DNA of 64,000 bases from Ectothiorhodospira marina (GCF_900109495.1 NZ_FOAA01000006.1:1-64000); one strand, 5' to 3'; positions 16,389-27,030 are shown, counted from the stretch's first letter. The notes: generated from the letters alone by a model not told the origin. Translations and numbers: made by a program.

Positions 16389-17339
16389 TCAGGTCGGTGT
16401 CTCCAGGGCTGGCGAGGTGTCACGGCCGGTCGTCAGAGGGGGGGCTCTGAGCACGTGCGGCGCCTCCTGAAGGGTGAAATCCAGGAAGGCCTGCCCTACT
16501 TGCGAGAAGCGTTTGCCCCGTGGATACACCACATACCAATGCCGACGGATGGGGAAGCCTTCCACATCCAGTACCACCAGTCGGTTCAACAATAACTCCA
16601 TCTCCAGGGTGTGCATGGACAGTACGCCCAGGCCCATGCCCGCTTCTACCGCCTGCTTGATGGCCTCACTGCTATGCATCTGCTGTGCTGCGCGCAGTGC
16701 CACGCCGTGCTCGGCAAAGAAGCGTTCGGCGGCGCCCCGTGTTCCCGAGCCCTTCTCTCGCATCACGAAGCACTCCCCGGAGAGCTGGCTCAACGGGATG
16801 TTCCTTTCGCCGGCCAGTGGGTGATCCGGTGGGGCGATGATGACCAGGGGGTTGTCCATGAAAGGGTGGGCAATGGGCTCGGATGTGGGGGGCTGCCCCA
16901 TGATGGCCAGGTCCATGGCGTTGATGGCCAGCAGGTTCAGTAGTTCTTCACGGTTGGTCACCTCCAGGGTGACCGAGACGCCCTGATGACGTTTGCAGAA
17001 TGCAGCGATGAGGCGGGGCACGAAGTAGTTGGCGGTGCTGGCGGCGGCGATGGTCAGATGGCCGCGACGCAGGCCTTTCATCTCGTCCAGGACCATCTCC
17101 ACTTCTGCCAGTTGCGCGGCGATGGCGCAGCTGTAGTGGTAGAGCTCGCGCCCTGCGTCGGTGAGATGGATGCGTTTGCCGATCTGCTCGAACAACGGCA
17201 GGCCCACATGCTCCTCAAGCTGCTTGATCTGCATGGAGACGGCAGGCTGCGTGAGGTGGAGTTCCTCCGAGGCGCGGGTATAGCTCAGATGTCGGGCAAC
17301 GGCCTCGAAGGCCTTGAGCTGGCGGAAGGTGAAGTTCAT
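16389..17339 (-). CDS. cbbR: LysR-type regulator, CbbR-like
   Basis: 316 residues. The N-terminal winged helix-turn-helix (LKAFEAVARHLSYTRASEELHLTQPAVSMQIKQLEEHVGLPLFEQ) and the effector domain beginning GHLTIAAASTANYFVPRLIAAF, then DLAIMGQPP, are typical of CbbR, the activator of Calvin-cycle (RuBisCO) operons. No cbb gene lies in the window; the gene follows motB by nine bases, so it may be co-transcribed with motAB or have its own promoter inside motB. Another LysR close to CbbR is possible, but the TANYFVPRL signature favours CbbR. Confidence 0.75.
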   Translation of the reverse strand: MNFTFRQLKAFEAVARHLSYTRASEELHLTQPAVSMQIKQLEEHVGLPLFEQIGKRIHLTDAGRELYHYSCAIAAQLAEVEMVLDEMKGLRRGHLTIAAASTANYFVPRLIAAFCKRHQGVSVTLEVTNREELLNLLAINAMDLAIMGQPPTSEPIAHPFMDNPLVIIAPPDHPLAGERNIPLSQLSGECFVMREKGSGTRGAAERFFAEHGVALRAAQQMHSSEAIKQAVEAGMGLGVLSMHTLEMELLLNRLVVLDVEGFPIRRHWYVVYPRGKRFSQVGQAFLDFTLQEAPHVLRAPPLTTGRDTSPALETPT

Positions 17340-17348
17340 AAATTCGCG

Positions 17349-18203
17349 TCAGAGGGGACTCGCCTCACCCCCTTCATACTCCACCGCGGTGCTCTCAAGC
17401 ATGGCATCTTCTGCCTCCTTGTTCATCACGATGATGCTGATGCGCCGATTGATGGGGTCGGCGGGGTCATCCTTGTTGAACAGTACCGTGGAGGCCAGGC
17501 CCGTCACGCGGCCCACCTTGTCACTTTCCATGCCGCCGGTCACCAGCGCTCGGCGGGCTGCGTTGGCCCGGTCTGCGGACAACTCCCAGTTAGTGTAGTT
17601 GGTCCTGGGGAAAGGGCGGGCGTCGGTATGTCCGGTGATGGTGACCCGATTGGGTACTTCGTTGATGATGGAGCCCAGTTCAGCAAGGATTGCCTGGGAG
17701 TAATCGCGAAGGCTATCGCTGCCAAGGTCAAACATGGGCCGGTTTTCGCGATCAACGATCTGTATCCTTAGCCCCTCGGGGGTGATGTCCAGCAACAACT
17801 GGTCCTTGAAGGGTTCCAGAGCCTGGCTCTTGTCCAATGCTTCTTCCAGCACCTCCATCAACGACTCAAGGCGCGCCTCATCCTGCTCCCGTGCCGTCTC
17901 TTCGGCACGATCCATGTCAATGGCCCCTTCAAAATCGATAATGGATGGCGAGGCGCCGTCCCCCTCGGTGGGGTAGGGGGGCGTGGGACTGATGCCCATG
18001 GCGGCCGATGGGTTCTGAAAATACTCCGAAATGGCGGCCTTTTGCCGATCGTCGGTCATGCCCAGGATCCAGAGCAACAGGAAAAACGCCATCATGGCGA
18101 TGGCGAAGTCCGCGAAGGCGATTTTCCATGCGCCACCGTGGTGGCCGCTCTTCTTGACCACCCGCTTGATGACAATGGGTTGCTTTTTGTCTTCGGCCGC
18201 CAT
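17349..18203 (-). CDS. motB: Flagellar stator protein MotB
   Basis: 284 residues: a cytoplasmic start, one transmembrane helix with the essential proton-binding Asp in WKIAFADFAIAMMAFFLLLWILG, a plug/linker, and a C-terminal OmpA-like peptidoglycan-binding domain (ITGHTDARPFPRTNYTNWELSADRANAAR). With MotA it forms the torque-generating ion channel. It starts six bases after motA. The Pro/Ser-rich linker at about 62-85 (PSAAMGISPTPPYPTEGDG) is unremarkable. Confidence 0.93.
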   Translation of the reverse strand: MAAEDKKQPIVIKRVVKKSGHHGGAWKIAFADFAIAMMAFFLLLWILGMTDDRQKAAISEYFQNPSAAMGISPTPPYPTEGDGASPSIIDFEGAIDMDRAEETAREQDEARLESLMEVLEEALDKSQALEPFKDQLLLDITPEGLRIQIVDRENRPMFDLGSDSLRDYSQAILAELGSIINEVPNRVTITGHTDARPFPRTNYTNWELSADRANAARRALVTGGMESDKVGRVTGLASTVLFNKDDPADPINRRISIIVMNKEAEDAMLESTAVEYEGGEASPL

Positions 18204-18209
18204 GGGGCC

Positions 18210-19067
18210 TTACTCCTTGGCGCCGCGGAGATGGGATTCCAGTTCCGCGAAGCTCGGGCGCAGGTCGGAGGCCATGGCCTTGCGCCCAAATTCCACCGCC
18301 ACCTGCGGACTGTAGCCCTGTACGTTGGCCAGGATGCAGGCCTTGAGGCAGGCCAGGAACTTGGCCTCTTCCTCAGCCCGCCGCTCAAGGGCGGAGCTCA
18401 TGGGGCCAACAAAGCCATAGGCAAGCAGGATACCGGTGAAGGTGCCAACCAGGGCGGCGGCAACGAGTGCGCCAATCTTGTCGATGGGGCCATCCAGGGC
18501 GCTCATGGTGTTCACGATCCCGAGTACCGCCGCAACGATACCAAAGGCCGGGAGGCCATCGGCGACCCGGGCCACCGCATGGGAGGGTTCGGCTGCCTCC
18601 TCATGGTGGGTTTCCAGGTCGATATCCATGAGGTTGTCCAGCTCGAATGGATTCATGGCCCCGCTGACCACCAAGCGCATGTAATCGCAGATGAATTCCA
18701 CCGCATGATGGTTCTTGGCAATGCGAGGGTATTTTTCAAACAGCGGGCTGCTTTCCGGCTCCTCGATGTCCGCCTCGATCGACATCAAGCCTTCCTTGCG
18801 GGCCTTGGAAAACATCTCGTACATGAGGCCGAGTAGTTGAAGATAATCGTCTTTCTTGTAGGTGGCCCCGCCCAGGAGTCTGGGGATGGACTTGAACACC
18901 TGGATGATCGTCTTCATGGGGTTGGCGATGACAAAGGCGCCCAGCGCCGCCCCGCAGATGATGATGAATTCGTAGGGCTGCCAGATAAGGATCAGCTGCC
19001 CGCCGTGCAGGGACCAACCACCTAGCACGGCGACGATCACGATGATTGAACCAATGATCAGATTCAC
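18210..19067 (-). CDS. motA: Flagellar stator protein MotA
   Basis: 285 residues with the four-helix MotA/PomA topology: GSIIVIVAVLGGWSLHGG and FIIICGAALGAFVIANP at the N-terminus, and GLPAFGIVAAVLGIVNTM and GALVAAALVGTFTGILLAYGFVGPM toward the C-terminus, with the charged cytoplasmic loop between. It forms the stator with MotB. The combination with the Asp in MotB suggests proton drive, but the ion cannot be decided with certainty. It opens a short minus-strand operon motA-motB-cbbR, divergent from the HDOD gene. Confidence 0.93.
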   Translation of the reverse strand: MNLIIGSIIVIVAVLGGWSLHGGQLILIWQPYEFIIICGAALGAFVIANPMKTIIQVFKSIPRLLGGATYKKDDYLQLLGLMYEMFSKARKEGLMSIEADIEEPESSPLFEKYPRIAKNHHAVEFICDYMRLVVSGAMNPFELDNLMDIDLETHHEEAAEPSHAVARVADGLPAFGIVAAVLGIVNTMSALDGPIDKIGALVAAALVGTFTGILLAYGFVGPMSSALERRAEEEAKFLACLKACILANVQGYSPQVAVEFGRKAMASDLRPSFAELESHLRGAKE

Positions 19068-19186
19068 GAGCCGCTATCCTCCGGGGTGGCGCGATGACTA
19101 GGGGGCTGGCTTGCCGACAAAAAACCACGCGATAATAGCGCAATCGAGACGCCCATCACACTCAACTGGGCTAAGGAGCCACATTA

Positions 19187-20623
19187 ATGGACAAGCAATC
19201 GCTGGCGGACTGGGTGCACCACCTGGGTGACCGGGACCTGCCGCTGCTCCAGGGAACCCCCGTTCTCTTGTCCGTTGTGGAGGCCAACTCCCGGATGAGC
19301 ATGCGAGCCGTGGGGCGTCTGGTGCAGCGGGATCCCGGGCTTGCCCTCAAGTTGATTCGGGTGGCCAATGGTGTGCCCCATCGTCATTTTCGTACCGAGG
19401 TGGTGTCCTTGGATGAAGCGGTGATGATGATCGGCACTGATGGGTTGAAACGGGTCATCCGCGAGACGGACAAGCTCCCGGATATCCTCTCCGCGCAGGC
19501 CCAGTCGCATTACCGTTATCTGGCGGGGCGAGTGGCCTATGCGGCGATTCTTGCGGAGACCTGGGCAGAAAATCGTCACGATATGATCCCCTCTGAAGTG
19601 GGGTTGGCGGCGTTGCTCTACGACCTTGGGGAGTTGATCTGGACAATCCATGACGAGCGCCGCATGTCACGTTATATGGAATTGGTCCTGGACGGTCAGG
19701 TGCTGCCTCATGAAGCCGAGTATGTGGCCCTGGATGTCAGTCTTGAAACGGTGGGTCACGCCCTGGCAGAGCGTTGGCAGCTGCCGGCCATGGTGCGCGA
19801 ATGCATGTGCCCTGCCAACGCGCGTCATGCCCGTGCCATGGGGGTGATGCTGGCCTCCAACCTGGCGCGGGATGCCATGGCCGCCTGGGACCATCCGGGG
19901 GTGGGGGGCAACCTGGAGCAGGCAGCCCGCTATCTGGATTGCAGTTCCGGGGAGCTGGCCGACTACATCAACGGCGCCACTGAGCATTTCAATACCCATG
20001 TGGATCTCTATGGCCTGGATCCCGTTCCCTTGCTGGACGAGGACAGGGTGAAGGCCTATCGCGAAGAGGGTGCCAAGCCGCCCGAGCCGGTATTTTGCCT
20101 CATGCCCCGCTCGGATCGGTTCGAGCAGGCACGCCGCCAGCTGGCCTCCCATTCACTGCAGGACAGTGATCAGGTGCTGGATGTGCTGCTGAAGGGGTTG
20201 CACGAGGGCCTGGGGCTCAACCGGGCGGTATTTGCACGACTCAGCGACATTGGCGACACCTTGTCGGCTGAGCGCATGGAAGGTACGGATCACGAGCCAG
20301 CTTTCAATCGGTTCGAACTCAACCTGGCTGGGGGACACCTGATTGCGGTGATGATGAAGCGACCTTCGGCCTTCTGGTTGAACCCCTCCAATTGTGATGA
20401 GGTCTGGCCACGGGTGCCGCATTCCATGCGCACCCTGATCGGCGTGCGTGAGTTCTTCGCCCATTCAGTATTTGTGGGGGATCAGCCCTACGGTCTGATC
20501 TATGCCGACCGCCGTTCCGAAGCCTGTGCGCTGGATCGGCGGGCGCTGAAGGGATTCAAGGCGCTGGTCGAGTTGGCCAGTGCTCACCTGGAGTCGTTGC
20601 GACGGACAGGCCAGGGTTTCTGA
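19187..20623 (+). CDS. HDOD-domain signalling protein
   Basis: 478 residues. The N-terminal half (about 20-220) is an HDOD domain, a catalytically defective relative of HD phosphohydrolases (for example RLVQRDPGLALKLIRVAN, LDEAVMMIGTDGLKRVI). The C-terminal part (about 310-475) looks like a diverged GAF-type sensor domain (DSDQVLDVLLKGLHEGLGLNRAVFARL, then GLIYADRRSEA). Such proteins take part in regulatory networks including c-di-GMP and motility control. It is divergent from motA and has AAGGAG before the ATG. Confidence 0.82.
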   Translation: MDKQSLADWVHHLGDRDLPLLQGTPVLLSVVEANSRMSMRAVGRLVQRDPGLALKLIRVANGVPHRHFRTEVVSLDEAVMMIGTDGLKRVIRETDKLPDILSAQAQSHYRYLAGRVAYAAILAETWAENRHDMIPSEVGLAALLYDLGELIWTIHDERRMSRYMELVLDGQVLPHEAEYVALDVSLETVGHALAERWQLPAMVRECMCPANARHARAMGVMLASNLARDAMAAWDHPGVGGNLEQAARYLDCSSGELADYINGATEHFNTHVDLYGLDPVPLLDEDRVKAYREEGAKPPEPVFCLMPRSDRFEQARRQLASHSLQDSDQVLDVLLKGLHEGLGLNRAVFARLSDIGDTLSAERMEGTDHEPAFNRFELNLAGGHLIAVMMKRPSAFWLNPSNCDEVWPRVPHSMRTLIGVREFFAHSVFVGDQPYGLIYADRRSEACALDRRALKGFKALVELASAHLESLRRTGQGF

Positions 20624-20643
20624 CGCTTCGGTGACCCGGGTGT

Positions 20644-21873
20644 CTACCGCCCGTAACGGCGTTCGATGTATTGTTCCACCAGCACCTGAAACTCCTCGGC
20701 GATGCGTTCGCCTTTAAGGGTGATCGTCTTTTCGCCGTCCTCGTAGACTGGTGCAATCGGGGTCTCGCCGGTCCCCGGCAGGCTGATGCCAATATTGGCG
20801 TGCTTGCTCTCACCGGGGCCATTCACCACGCAGCCCATCACCGCCACAGTCATCTCCTCCACGCCGGGATACTGTCGACTCCAATCGGGCATCTTGTGGC
20901 GGATGTAGTTCTGGATGTCCTGTGCCAGATGCTGGAAGTAATCGCTGGAGGTGCGGCCGCAACCGGGGCAGGCCACCACGGCTGGCAGGAATCGGCGCAG
21001 ATCCAGACTCTGCAGGATTTCCTGGGCCACAATGACTTCCTTGGTGCGTTCCGCGCCTGGCTCCGGGGTGAGTGAGACGCGGATGGTATCGCCGATGCCC
21101 TGCTGCAGCAGCACTGCCAGGCCGGCGGTGGAGGCGACAATCCCCTTCACGCCCATGCCGGCCTCGGTGAGGCCCAGGTGCAGGGGATAGTCGCAGCGCG
21201 ATGCCAGATCCTTGTAGACACGGATCAGAGGTTGTACGCCGCTGACCTTGCAGGAGAGGATGATGTGGTCCCGCGGCAGGCCGATCTCCTCGGCCCGCGC
21301 CGCGCTGCCCAGCGCCGACTGGATCAAGGCCTCGCGATTGACGTCATGCATGCCCAGGGGCTGGGGTTGACGGGCGTTTTCGTCCATCATGCGGGCCAGC
21401 AGGTCCTGATCCAGGCTGCCCCAGTTCACACCGATGCGCACCGGCTTGTCATATTGGCAGGCCATTTCGATCATCTGCGCATACTGGGTATCGCGCTTGG
21501 CCCCGCGGCCCACGTTGCCCGGGTTGATGCGCAGCTTGGCCAGGGCCTCGGCGCAGGCGGGATACTTGCTCAGCAACTTGTGCCCATTGAAGTGGAAATC
21601 CCCCACCAGGGGGGTGTTCACCCCCAGGGCATCCAGGCGCTCGCGGATCCGGGGGACGGCATCGGCGGCCTCGTCGGTATTCACGGTAATGCGCACCAGT
21701 TCGGAGCCGGCCCGTGCCAGGTCGGCCACTTGCCGGGCGGTGGCGTCAACATCGGCGGTGTCGGTGTTGGTCATGGACTGAATGACCACTGGGGCGTCGC
21801 CGCCCACCGTGACATGGCCCACACGCACCGGAACGGTGGTGTGCCGACGGTACTCAGGATTGTTCGTCATCAT
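20644..21873 (-). CDS. ispG: 4-hydroxy-3-methylbut-2-enyl diphosphate synthase (flavodoxin)
   Basis: 409 residues. IspG (GcpE) converts MEcPP to HMBPP in the non-mevalonate isoprenoid pathway. The iron-sulfur cysteines are in [12 protein letters not shown] and [17 protein letters not shown], and the TIM-barrel start reads [26 protein letters not shown]. The length matches the longer proteobacterial form. Either ATG at 21873 or 21870 may be used; the ribosome binding site is weak. It is divergent from the YhaO-like gene and convergent with the HDOD gene. Confidence 0.95.
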   Translation of the reverse strand: MMTNNPEYRRHTTVPVRVGHVTVGGDAPVVIQSMTNTDTADVDATARQVADLARAGSELVRITVNTDEAADAVPRIRERLDALGVNTPLVGDFHFNGHKLLSKYPACAEALAKLRINPGNVGRGAKRDTQYAQMIEMACQYDKPVRIGVNWGSLDQDLLARMMDENARQPQPLGMHDVNREALIQSALGSAARAEEIGLPRDHIILSCKVSGVQPLIRVYKDLASRCDYPLHLGLTEAGMGVKGIVASTAGLAVLLQQGIGDTIRVSLTPEPGAERTKEVIVAQEILQSLDLRRFLPAVVACPGCGRTSSDYFQHLAQDIQNYIRHKMPDWSRQYPGVEEMTVAVMGCVVNGPGESKHANIGISLPGTGETPIAPVYEDGEKTITLKGERIAEEFQVLVEQYIERRYGR

Positions 21874-21983
21874 GGCGTACGGTTCTGGCAGATTGAGGTG
21901 ACATAATGGTAGCAGGTTGCCCGCCTCCCTTGTACGGGCGTGGCTTGATCCTGCTGCGGTCAAACGGACATCGGGACGACTGA

Positions 21984-23252
21984 ATGAACTTCACTTTCCT
22001 GCATGCGGCGGACCTGCATGTGGACAGTCCGCTCAAGGGGCTGGACCGCTATGACGGGGCGCCGGTGGAGCGCTTGCGCAACGCCACGCGTGAGGCCCTG
22101 GAGGGGTTGGTGGCCATGGCCCTGGATGCCCGGGTGGATTTCCTGCTGCTGGCCGGCGATATCTATGATCGGGACTGGCAGGATTTTCACACCGGCCTCT
22201 TCTTCCGCGAGCAGATGGTGCGTCTTGAACGGGGCGGGGTTCGGGTCTTCATGGTGCAGGGCAATCATGATGCCCAGGGGGTGATCAGTCGCCAGTTACC
22301 TCTGCCCGAAAACGTGACTGTGTTTTCCAGTCGAACGGTACAGACGGTGCAACTGGAAGATCTGCCCGTGGCCCTCCATGGGCGCAGCTTTCCTGATCGC
22401 GCGGTGGATGAGGACTGGGTGCCCGAATATCCGGCGCCGGTGACGGGTTGCTTCAATATCGGGCTGTTGCATACCAGTCTGAGTGGACGCGCAGGCCATG
22501 ATCGCTATGCCCCTACCGAGGTGACGGCGCTGACGGCCAAGGGCTACGACTACTGGGCCCTGGGGCACGTGCACCATCGTGAGGTGGTGTGTGAAAGCCC
22601 GCGCATCGTTTTCCCAGGCAATTTGCAGGGCCGCCATGCCAACGAGATTGGCCCCAAGGGCTGCGATCTGGTGCGGGTGACCCCGGCGGGGATTCAGTCC
22701 GAATTCATGCCCCTGGATGTGGTGCGCTGGCATCGACTCGAACTGGATATCAGTGATGTGGAGGATGTTGCTCACTTTGTGCGCCGGGTCACGCGGGCAC
22801 TGGATGAGGTGCTGGAAGGAGATCTGCAGCGTCTGCATGCGGTGCGTGTGCACCTGACCGGAACAAGTGCCCTGAGAAACCTGGAGGCACGTCAGCCGGG
22901 CACGCTGGAGGCACAGGTGCGTGCCGCTGCGCAGGATCTGGACGGACCCCAGGTATGGGTGGAGCAGGTGCGTGTGCGCCTGGCTCGCCCACTGGAGCGG
23001 ACGCAGGTGGCAGCAAGGGATGACGCAGTGGGCGAGTTGCTGCGTCTGGTGGATGCAATGATGGAAAATCCGGACGAGGCGGCCCAGTTCCTTCAACAGC
23101 CGCTTGCAAGTCTCCTGGATAAACTCCCCAGCGAATTGGACCTTCTGGACGGGGTGGACCTGCGGGATGCCCAGCAGATGCGCGATCTGCTGCTGGATGC
23201 CGAATCCACTGTGCTGGCACGGCTGAGTGATGAAGGGCAGGGCGCATCGTGA
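21984..23252 (+). CDS. SbcD/YhaO-like DNA repair phosphoesterase
   Basis: 422 residues of the calcineurin-like, Mre11/SbcD family. Metal-site motifs are complete: [26 protein letters not shown], and ALGHVHHRE. The domain layout with a C-terminal helical extension resembles Bacillus YhaO rather than E. coli SbcD. It overlaps the downstream ATPase by four bases, the usual nuclease-ATPase pairing. The complex presumably processes DNA ends or hairpins. Confidence 0.88.
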   Translation: MNFTFLHAADLHVDSPLKGLDRYDGAPVERLRNATREALEGLVAMALDARVDFLLLAGDIYDRDWQDFHTGLFFREQMVRLERGGVRVFMVQGNHDAQGVISRQLPLPENVTVFSSRTVQTVQLEDLPVALHGRSFPDRAVDEDWVPEYPAPVTGCFNIGLLHTSLSGRAGHDRYAPTEVTALTAKGYDYWALGHVHHREVVCESPRIVFPGNLQGRHANEIGPKGCDLVRVTPAGIQSEFMPLDVVRWHRLELDISDVEDVAHFVRRVTRALDEVLEGDLQRLHAVRVHLTGTSALRNLEARQPGTLEAQVRAAAQDLDGPQVWVEQVRVRLARPLERTQVAARDDAVGELLRLVDAMMENPDEAAQFLQQPLASLLDKLPSELDLLDGVDLRDAQQMRDLLLDAESTVLARLSDEGQGAS

Positions 23253-26200
23253 AACTCATTCGGCTGGATCTTCAGGCCTTTGGGCCATTTACCGATACCC
23301 GGATCGTCTTTGGCGAAGCAGAGGATGGGCAGGACGCCAATGGGCTTCACCTGATCCATGGCCCCAACGAGGCCGGCAAATCCTCAGCACTGCGAGCCAT
23401 GACCGATCTGCGCTTTGGCATCCCCGAGCGCAGCCGAGACAACTTCGTTCATGATTTTAAACGGCTGCGCATTGCCGGGATGTTTGTGGATGCTCGGAGG
23501 CAGCCTGTCTATCTGGTGCGTCGCAAGGGGCGTGGTGTGACCCTGCACCGGCCGGATACGAAAGAGACCCCCCTGACCGATGCCCCCGCCGCCACGCCGG
23601 AGCAGGAGCAGCAACTCACCGGCGGGCTGACCCGAGAGGCATTCGAGGCCATGTTCGGTCTGGATCACCTGCGATTGCGCGAGGGTGGGAACCGTTTGCT
23701 CAAGGGAGAGGGGGAATTGGGGTCTGCCCTGTTCGAGGCCAGTGCCGGTACCCGAGGTATCGCCAGCATTCTTGAGGCCCTGGATGCGGATGCCAAAGGC
23801 CTTTTCAGTCCACACTCGCGTGCCACCCAGGCCGTGATCAATGAGGCCCGAGCGACCCTGGAGGCACAGCGCAAAGTTCACAGGGAGGCGCTGACGCGAC
23901 CTGCCCAGTGGCAGTCCCTGGAGCGCGCCCACCAGCAGGCTCTGGAAGAACTCACCACCCTGGAAACCCGACGGGAGGAGGCCCAGCGCCATGAACGGGA
24001 CCTGGCCGCCCTGCGCACCGTGGCGCCGCTCCTGGAAGAGTTGGACCGGTTGCGCAAGGAACTGACGTCACTGGACGCCATCCCCGATCTGGCGGCAGAG
24101 GCCCGCGAGGAACGCCTGGCTGCTCAGCAGGCCCGCAGCCGCGCCCAGCAGGATCTGCGGGATGCCGAGGCCCAATGGCAGGAATGCGAGCGCCGATTGC
24201 AGGCCCAGGTGATTGAAATGCCCTTGTTGGCGCATGCGGCCAGCATTGAGCGTTTGTCCGGGCGCCTGGAGACGGTGACCGAGGCCCGGGTGGAGCTGCA
24301 TCGTCAACAGGCTCGCGTGGAGCAGTTGGATGTGCGTCTGGCTGAACAGGTCCATCGCTTGGGGAGCGAGGCCGATGTGAAGCGATTGCTGAAAAACCTG
24401 CCCTCAGCGGCGGATCGGGCCGGTCTGGAGGCTGATCTCAATGCGTTGGCAGTGATCGGACCTCGCCTGGAGGACCGCCGGGCTCGCCTCGAGGCGCTGG
24501 AGGCTGCCGAGCGGGAAGCCCAGGATGACGCGCTCGAACCCGAGGTGGCGGCCAGTGAAAATCTTGCACAGGCCTTGCATCAGGCCCGGGCCCTCGGAGA
24601 GATGACCACGGATGCCCAGGCCCTGGAACGGGATCAGGACGATCTGCGTAGCCAGGTGCAGCAGCATCTGATCGACCTGGGCCAGACGAATCTTCAGGCC
24701 GTGCGGGAAATCCAGCCCCTGATGCAGGCTCAGCTGGACGAAACCCGGGATGCCATGGATGCGGTGGACGATACCTTGCGGGGGCTGAAGGAGGAGGCGA
24801 CCCGACTGCAGCGGGATATGCAGGAACAATCCCGGCAGCTGGAACAGCTGACAGCCGGGGGGCGGGTGGTGACCCTGGATACCCTGCGTGAGGCTCGGGC
24901 ATGGCGCGATGCCTTGTGGTCGCGTCTGCGGCAGGTCTATGTGGCGGGTGAAGGAACGCCTGAGAGCGCAATCAATGATCTTGATCTCGCTCGTCCCTTG
25001 CCGGAAAGCTTCGAGGCGGCCCAGGTGCAGGCCGATCATCAGGCCGATCAGCTCAGGGAAAATGCCGGTCAAGCAGCCCGGATCCAGGAGTGTCAGAGCA
25101 GGCTCAAGGCGATGGAGGAACGCCACCAGGAGATCCAGGCCCAGCATATGCAGGGGGTGCGGGAGTATGAGGCATTGAGAGAGCAGTGGCGGGCGCGCCT
25201 GAATGCCCAGGGGTTGCCGGATCTGTCGCCCGATGCCCTGGGGCAATGGCAGGGACGCCGCGAGACCCTGCTGGAACTGACAAGACGCCTGGAAAGGCTG
25301 GAGCGCGACAAGTCAGCACGCCATGAGCAGCGTCGACAGGCCGTTGAGGCGTTGAGGCAGGCGTTGACTGCCGTGGGCGAGCGACCGGCTGGAACTGACC
25401 TTGCCACCCTGATCGAGCAGGCCGGCGCCTGGGAACGTCAGGCCACTGCCGCGCAGGGACGTCGTCAGGAACGGGAACACCATGCAAGGCTGCGGCAAAA
25501 GGATCGGGCCGCATTGACTCGGGAAATCGAGGTCATGGAGCAGGAGTGGCAGGCCCGCTCCCGGTCTGTGGCAGCCTGGCATGATCGTCTCGGGCTGCCT
25601 GTGGAGGCAGTGCCGGCAGCAGTGCGCGCGCGCCTGGAGGAGTTGGATGCCCTGGAGGCTTTGCGTGTCGAGCGAGAGGATATGCTCGCCGCTCAGGCAC
25701 GTCAGCAGTCGCTGGTGCGTGATTTCCAGGATCAGGTGGCCACCCTGGCGGATTTGCTGGGTGAGCCACCGCCCGGTTCACCCGATGACTATACGGGGCA
25801 GCTACAGACAAGGCTGCGGGTTGCCCGGGAGCGGGATCATCAGCGGGCCATGGGGCTTCAGGAGCAGAGCGCGGCGGCCGCCTCCCGGGCCCGAGCCCGG
25901 GAAGCACTCGATATCCAGGCCGGGGCGCTTGAGGCCCTGTGTCAGGCCGCAGGGGTGGCCGTTGAGGAGGATCTGCCCGAGATCGAGGCCAGAGCGGATC
26001 GCAAGCGCCAGGTGCGCAGGGTACTGGAAGAGCGGCAGCGGCAGCTCACCCAGGCATCCAGCCAGTCAGAGGCGGAGCTGCGCAAGCGCCTTGAGGGGCT
26101 GGATGTAATCGCGATCGAGGCGGATCAGGCCCGTTGTCAGGCGGACATCGAGCGTCTGGGGCAGAGGGTTGCCGAGGCCCGCAGGGTGGAAGAGCGCACC

Positions 26201-26794
26201 CGCAGGGATCTGGAAGCCGTGGATACCTCCGATGAGGCAGCCCAGGCTCGGGAGGCAATGGAATCAGCTGCTGCGTGCATCCAGGGAGCCATCCGTCCCT
26301 GGATGCGCCTGAGGCTGGCCCATGCATTGCTTCAGGAGGCCCTCAAACAATTCCGTCAGCGTTCCCAGGCGCCCATGGTGGCGTCAGCTTCGAAGTATCT
26401 GGCACTGATGACTGGGGGGCGCTACACGCACCTGGAGGCCGATGAGTCCCAGGACGTGCCCGTACTGAAGGCCATGCGGGATGACGGCAATCTGATCGGC
26501 GTGGATGCCATGAGTGAGGGCACCCGTGACCAGCTTTACCTGGCATTGCGTCTGGCGGCCCTGGAGTTGCGGCGAGCCTCTCACCCCGGCATGCCGCTGA
26601 TCCTCGATGATGTGCTCATGACTTCTGACGATGTTCGCGCCGGCCTGATCCTGCAGGCGTTGGCGCAGTTCGCCGGAGCGGGGCAGGTGATGCTGTTCAC
26701 CCATCACAGACATTTGCTGGAGGTGGCCCGAGGGGCAGTGGATGCCCATGCCCTGCGCATCCATGAACTGGGGATGGAGCGCTGCGCGGGTTGA
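23249..26794 (+). CDS. YhaN-like SMC-family AAA ATPase
   Basis: 1181 residues. The N-terminal half of an ABC-type ATPase has Walker A HGPNEAGKSS; two very long coiled coils follow, and the C-terminal half has the signature MSEGTRDQLYLALRLAALE and Walker B PLILDDVLMTSDD. The coiled-coil apex shows no CPxC zinc hook, which separates it from SbcC/Rad50 and fits the YhaN type. The GTG start at 23249 overlaps the nuclease stop. The gene's last bases contain the -35 of the 4.5S RNA promoter. Confidence 0.9.
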   Translation: MKLIRLDLQAFGPFTDTRIVFGEAEDGQDANGLHLIHGPNEAGKSSALRAMTDLRFGIPERSRDNFVHDFKRLRIAGMFVDARRQPVYLVRRKGRGVTLHRPDTKETPLTDAPAATPEQEQQLTGGLTREAFEAMFGLDHLRLREGGNRLLKGEGELGSALFEASAGTRGIASILEALDADAKGLFSPHSRATQAVINEARATLEAQRKVHREALTRPAQWQSLERAHQQALEELTTLETRREEAQRHERDLAALRTVAPLLEELDRLRKELTSLDAIPDLAAEAREERLAAQQARSRAQQDLRDAEAQWQECERRLQAQVIEMPLLAHAASIERLSGRLETVTEARVELHRQQARVEQLDVRLAEQVHRLGSEADVKRLLKNLPSAADRAGLEADLNALAVIGPRLEDRRARLEALEAAEREAQDDALEPEVAASENLAQALHQARALGEMTTDAQALERDQDDLRSQVQQHLIDLGQTNLQAVREIQPLMQAQLDETRDAMDAVDDTLRGLKEEATRLQRDMQEQSRQLEQLTAGGRVVTLDTLREARAWRDALWSRLRQVYVAGEGTPESAINDLDLARPLPESFEAAQVQADHQADQLRENAGQAARIQECQSRLKAMEERHQEIQAQHMQGVREYEALREQWRARLNAQGLPDLSPDALGQWQGRRETLLELTRRLERLERDKSARHEQRRQAVEALRQALTAVGERPAGTDLATLIEQAGAWERQATAAQGRRQEREHHARLRQKDRAALTREIEVMEQEWQARSRSVAAWHDRLGLPVEAVPAAVRARLEELDALEALRVEREDMLAAQARQQSLVRDFQDQVATLADLLGEPPPGSPDDYTGQLQTRLRVARERDHQRAMGLQEQSAAAASRARAREALDIQAGALEALCQAAGVAVEEDLPEIEARADRKRQVRRVLEERQRQLTQASSQSEAELRKRLEGLDVIAIEADQARCQADIERLGQRVAEARRVEERTRRDLEAVDTSDEAAQAREAMESAAACIQGAIRPWMRLRLAHALLQEALKQFRQRSQAPMVASASKYLALMTGGRYTHLEADESQDVPVLKAMRDDGNLIGVDAMSEGTRDQLYLALRLAALELRRASHPGMPLILDDVLMTSDDVRAGLILQALAQFAGAGQVMLFTHHRHLLEVARGAVDAHALRIHELGMERCAG

Positions 26795-26820
26795 CGCTCC
26801 CACAGCAAAGCCCGCATAAT
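26791..26820 (+). promoter_or_regulatory. Sigma-70 promoter for the 4.5S RNA gene
   Basis: TTGACG (26791-26796), an 18-bp spacer and CATAAT (26815-26820). The -35 overlaps the stop codon of the ATPase gene. A hairpin TTTGGCGC-CCGT-GCGCCAAA follows at 26831-26850, in the likely 5' leader of the RNA precursor. Confidence 0.65.
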
Positions 26821-26863
26821 TCAACACCTTTTTGGCGCCCGTGCGCCAAACGTACCGAGCAAT

Positions 26864-26976
<113 letters not shown>

Positions 26977-27030
26977 CCCTTTCGAGGCCATGCCGGGCTT
27001 GGCACTCTTCAGCGACCCGTAACGAGATCC

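Noticed and set aside
24404-25246. 280-codon minus frame inside the YhaN-like ATPase
   Set aside because: Composition reflects the coiled-coil codons on the other strand; no start signal or homology.
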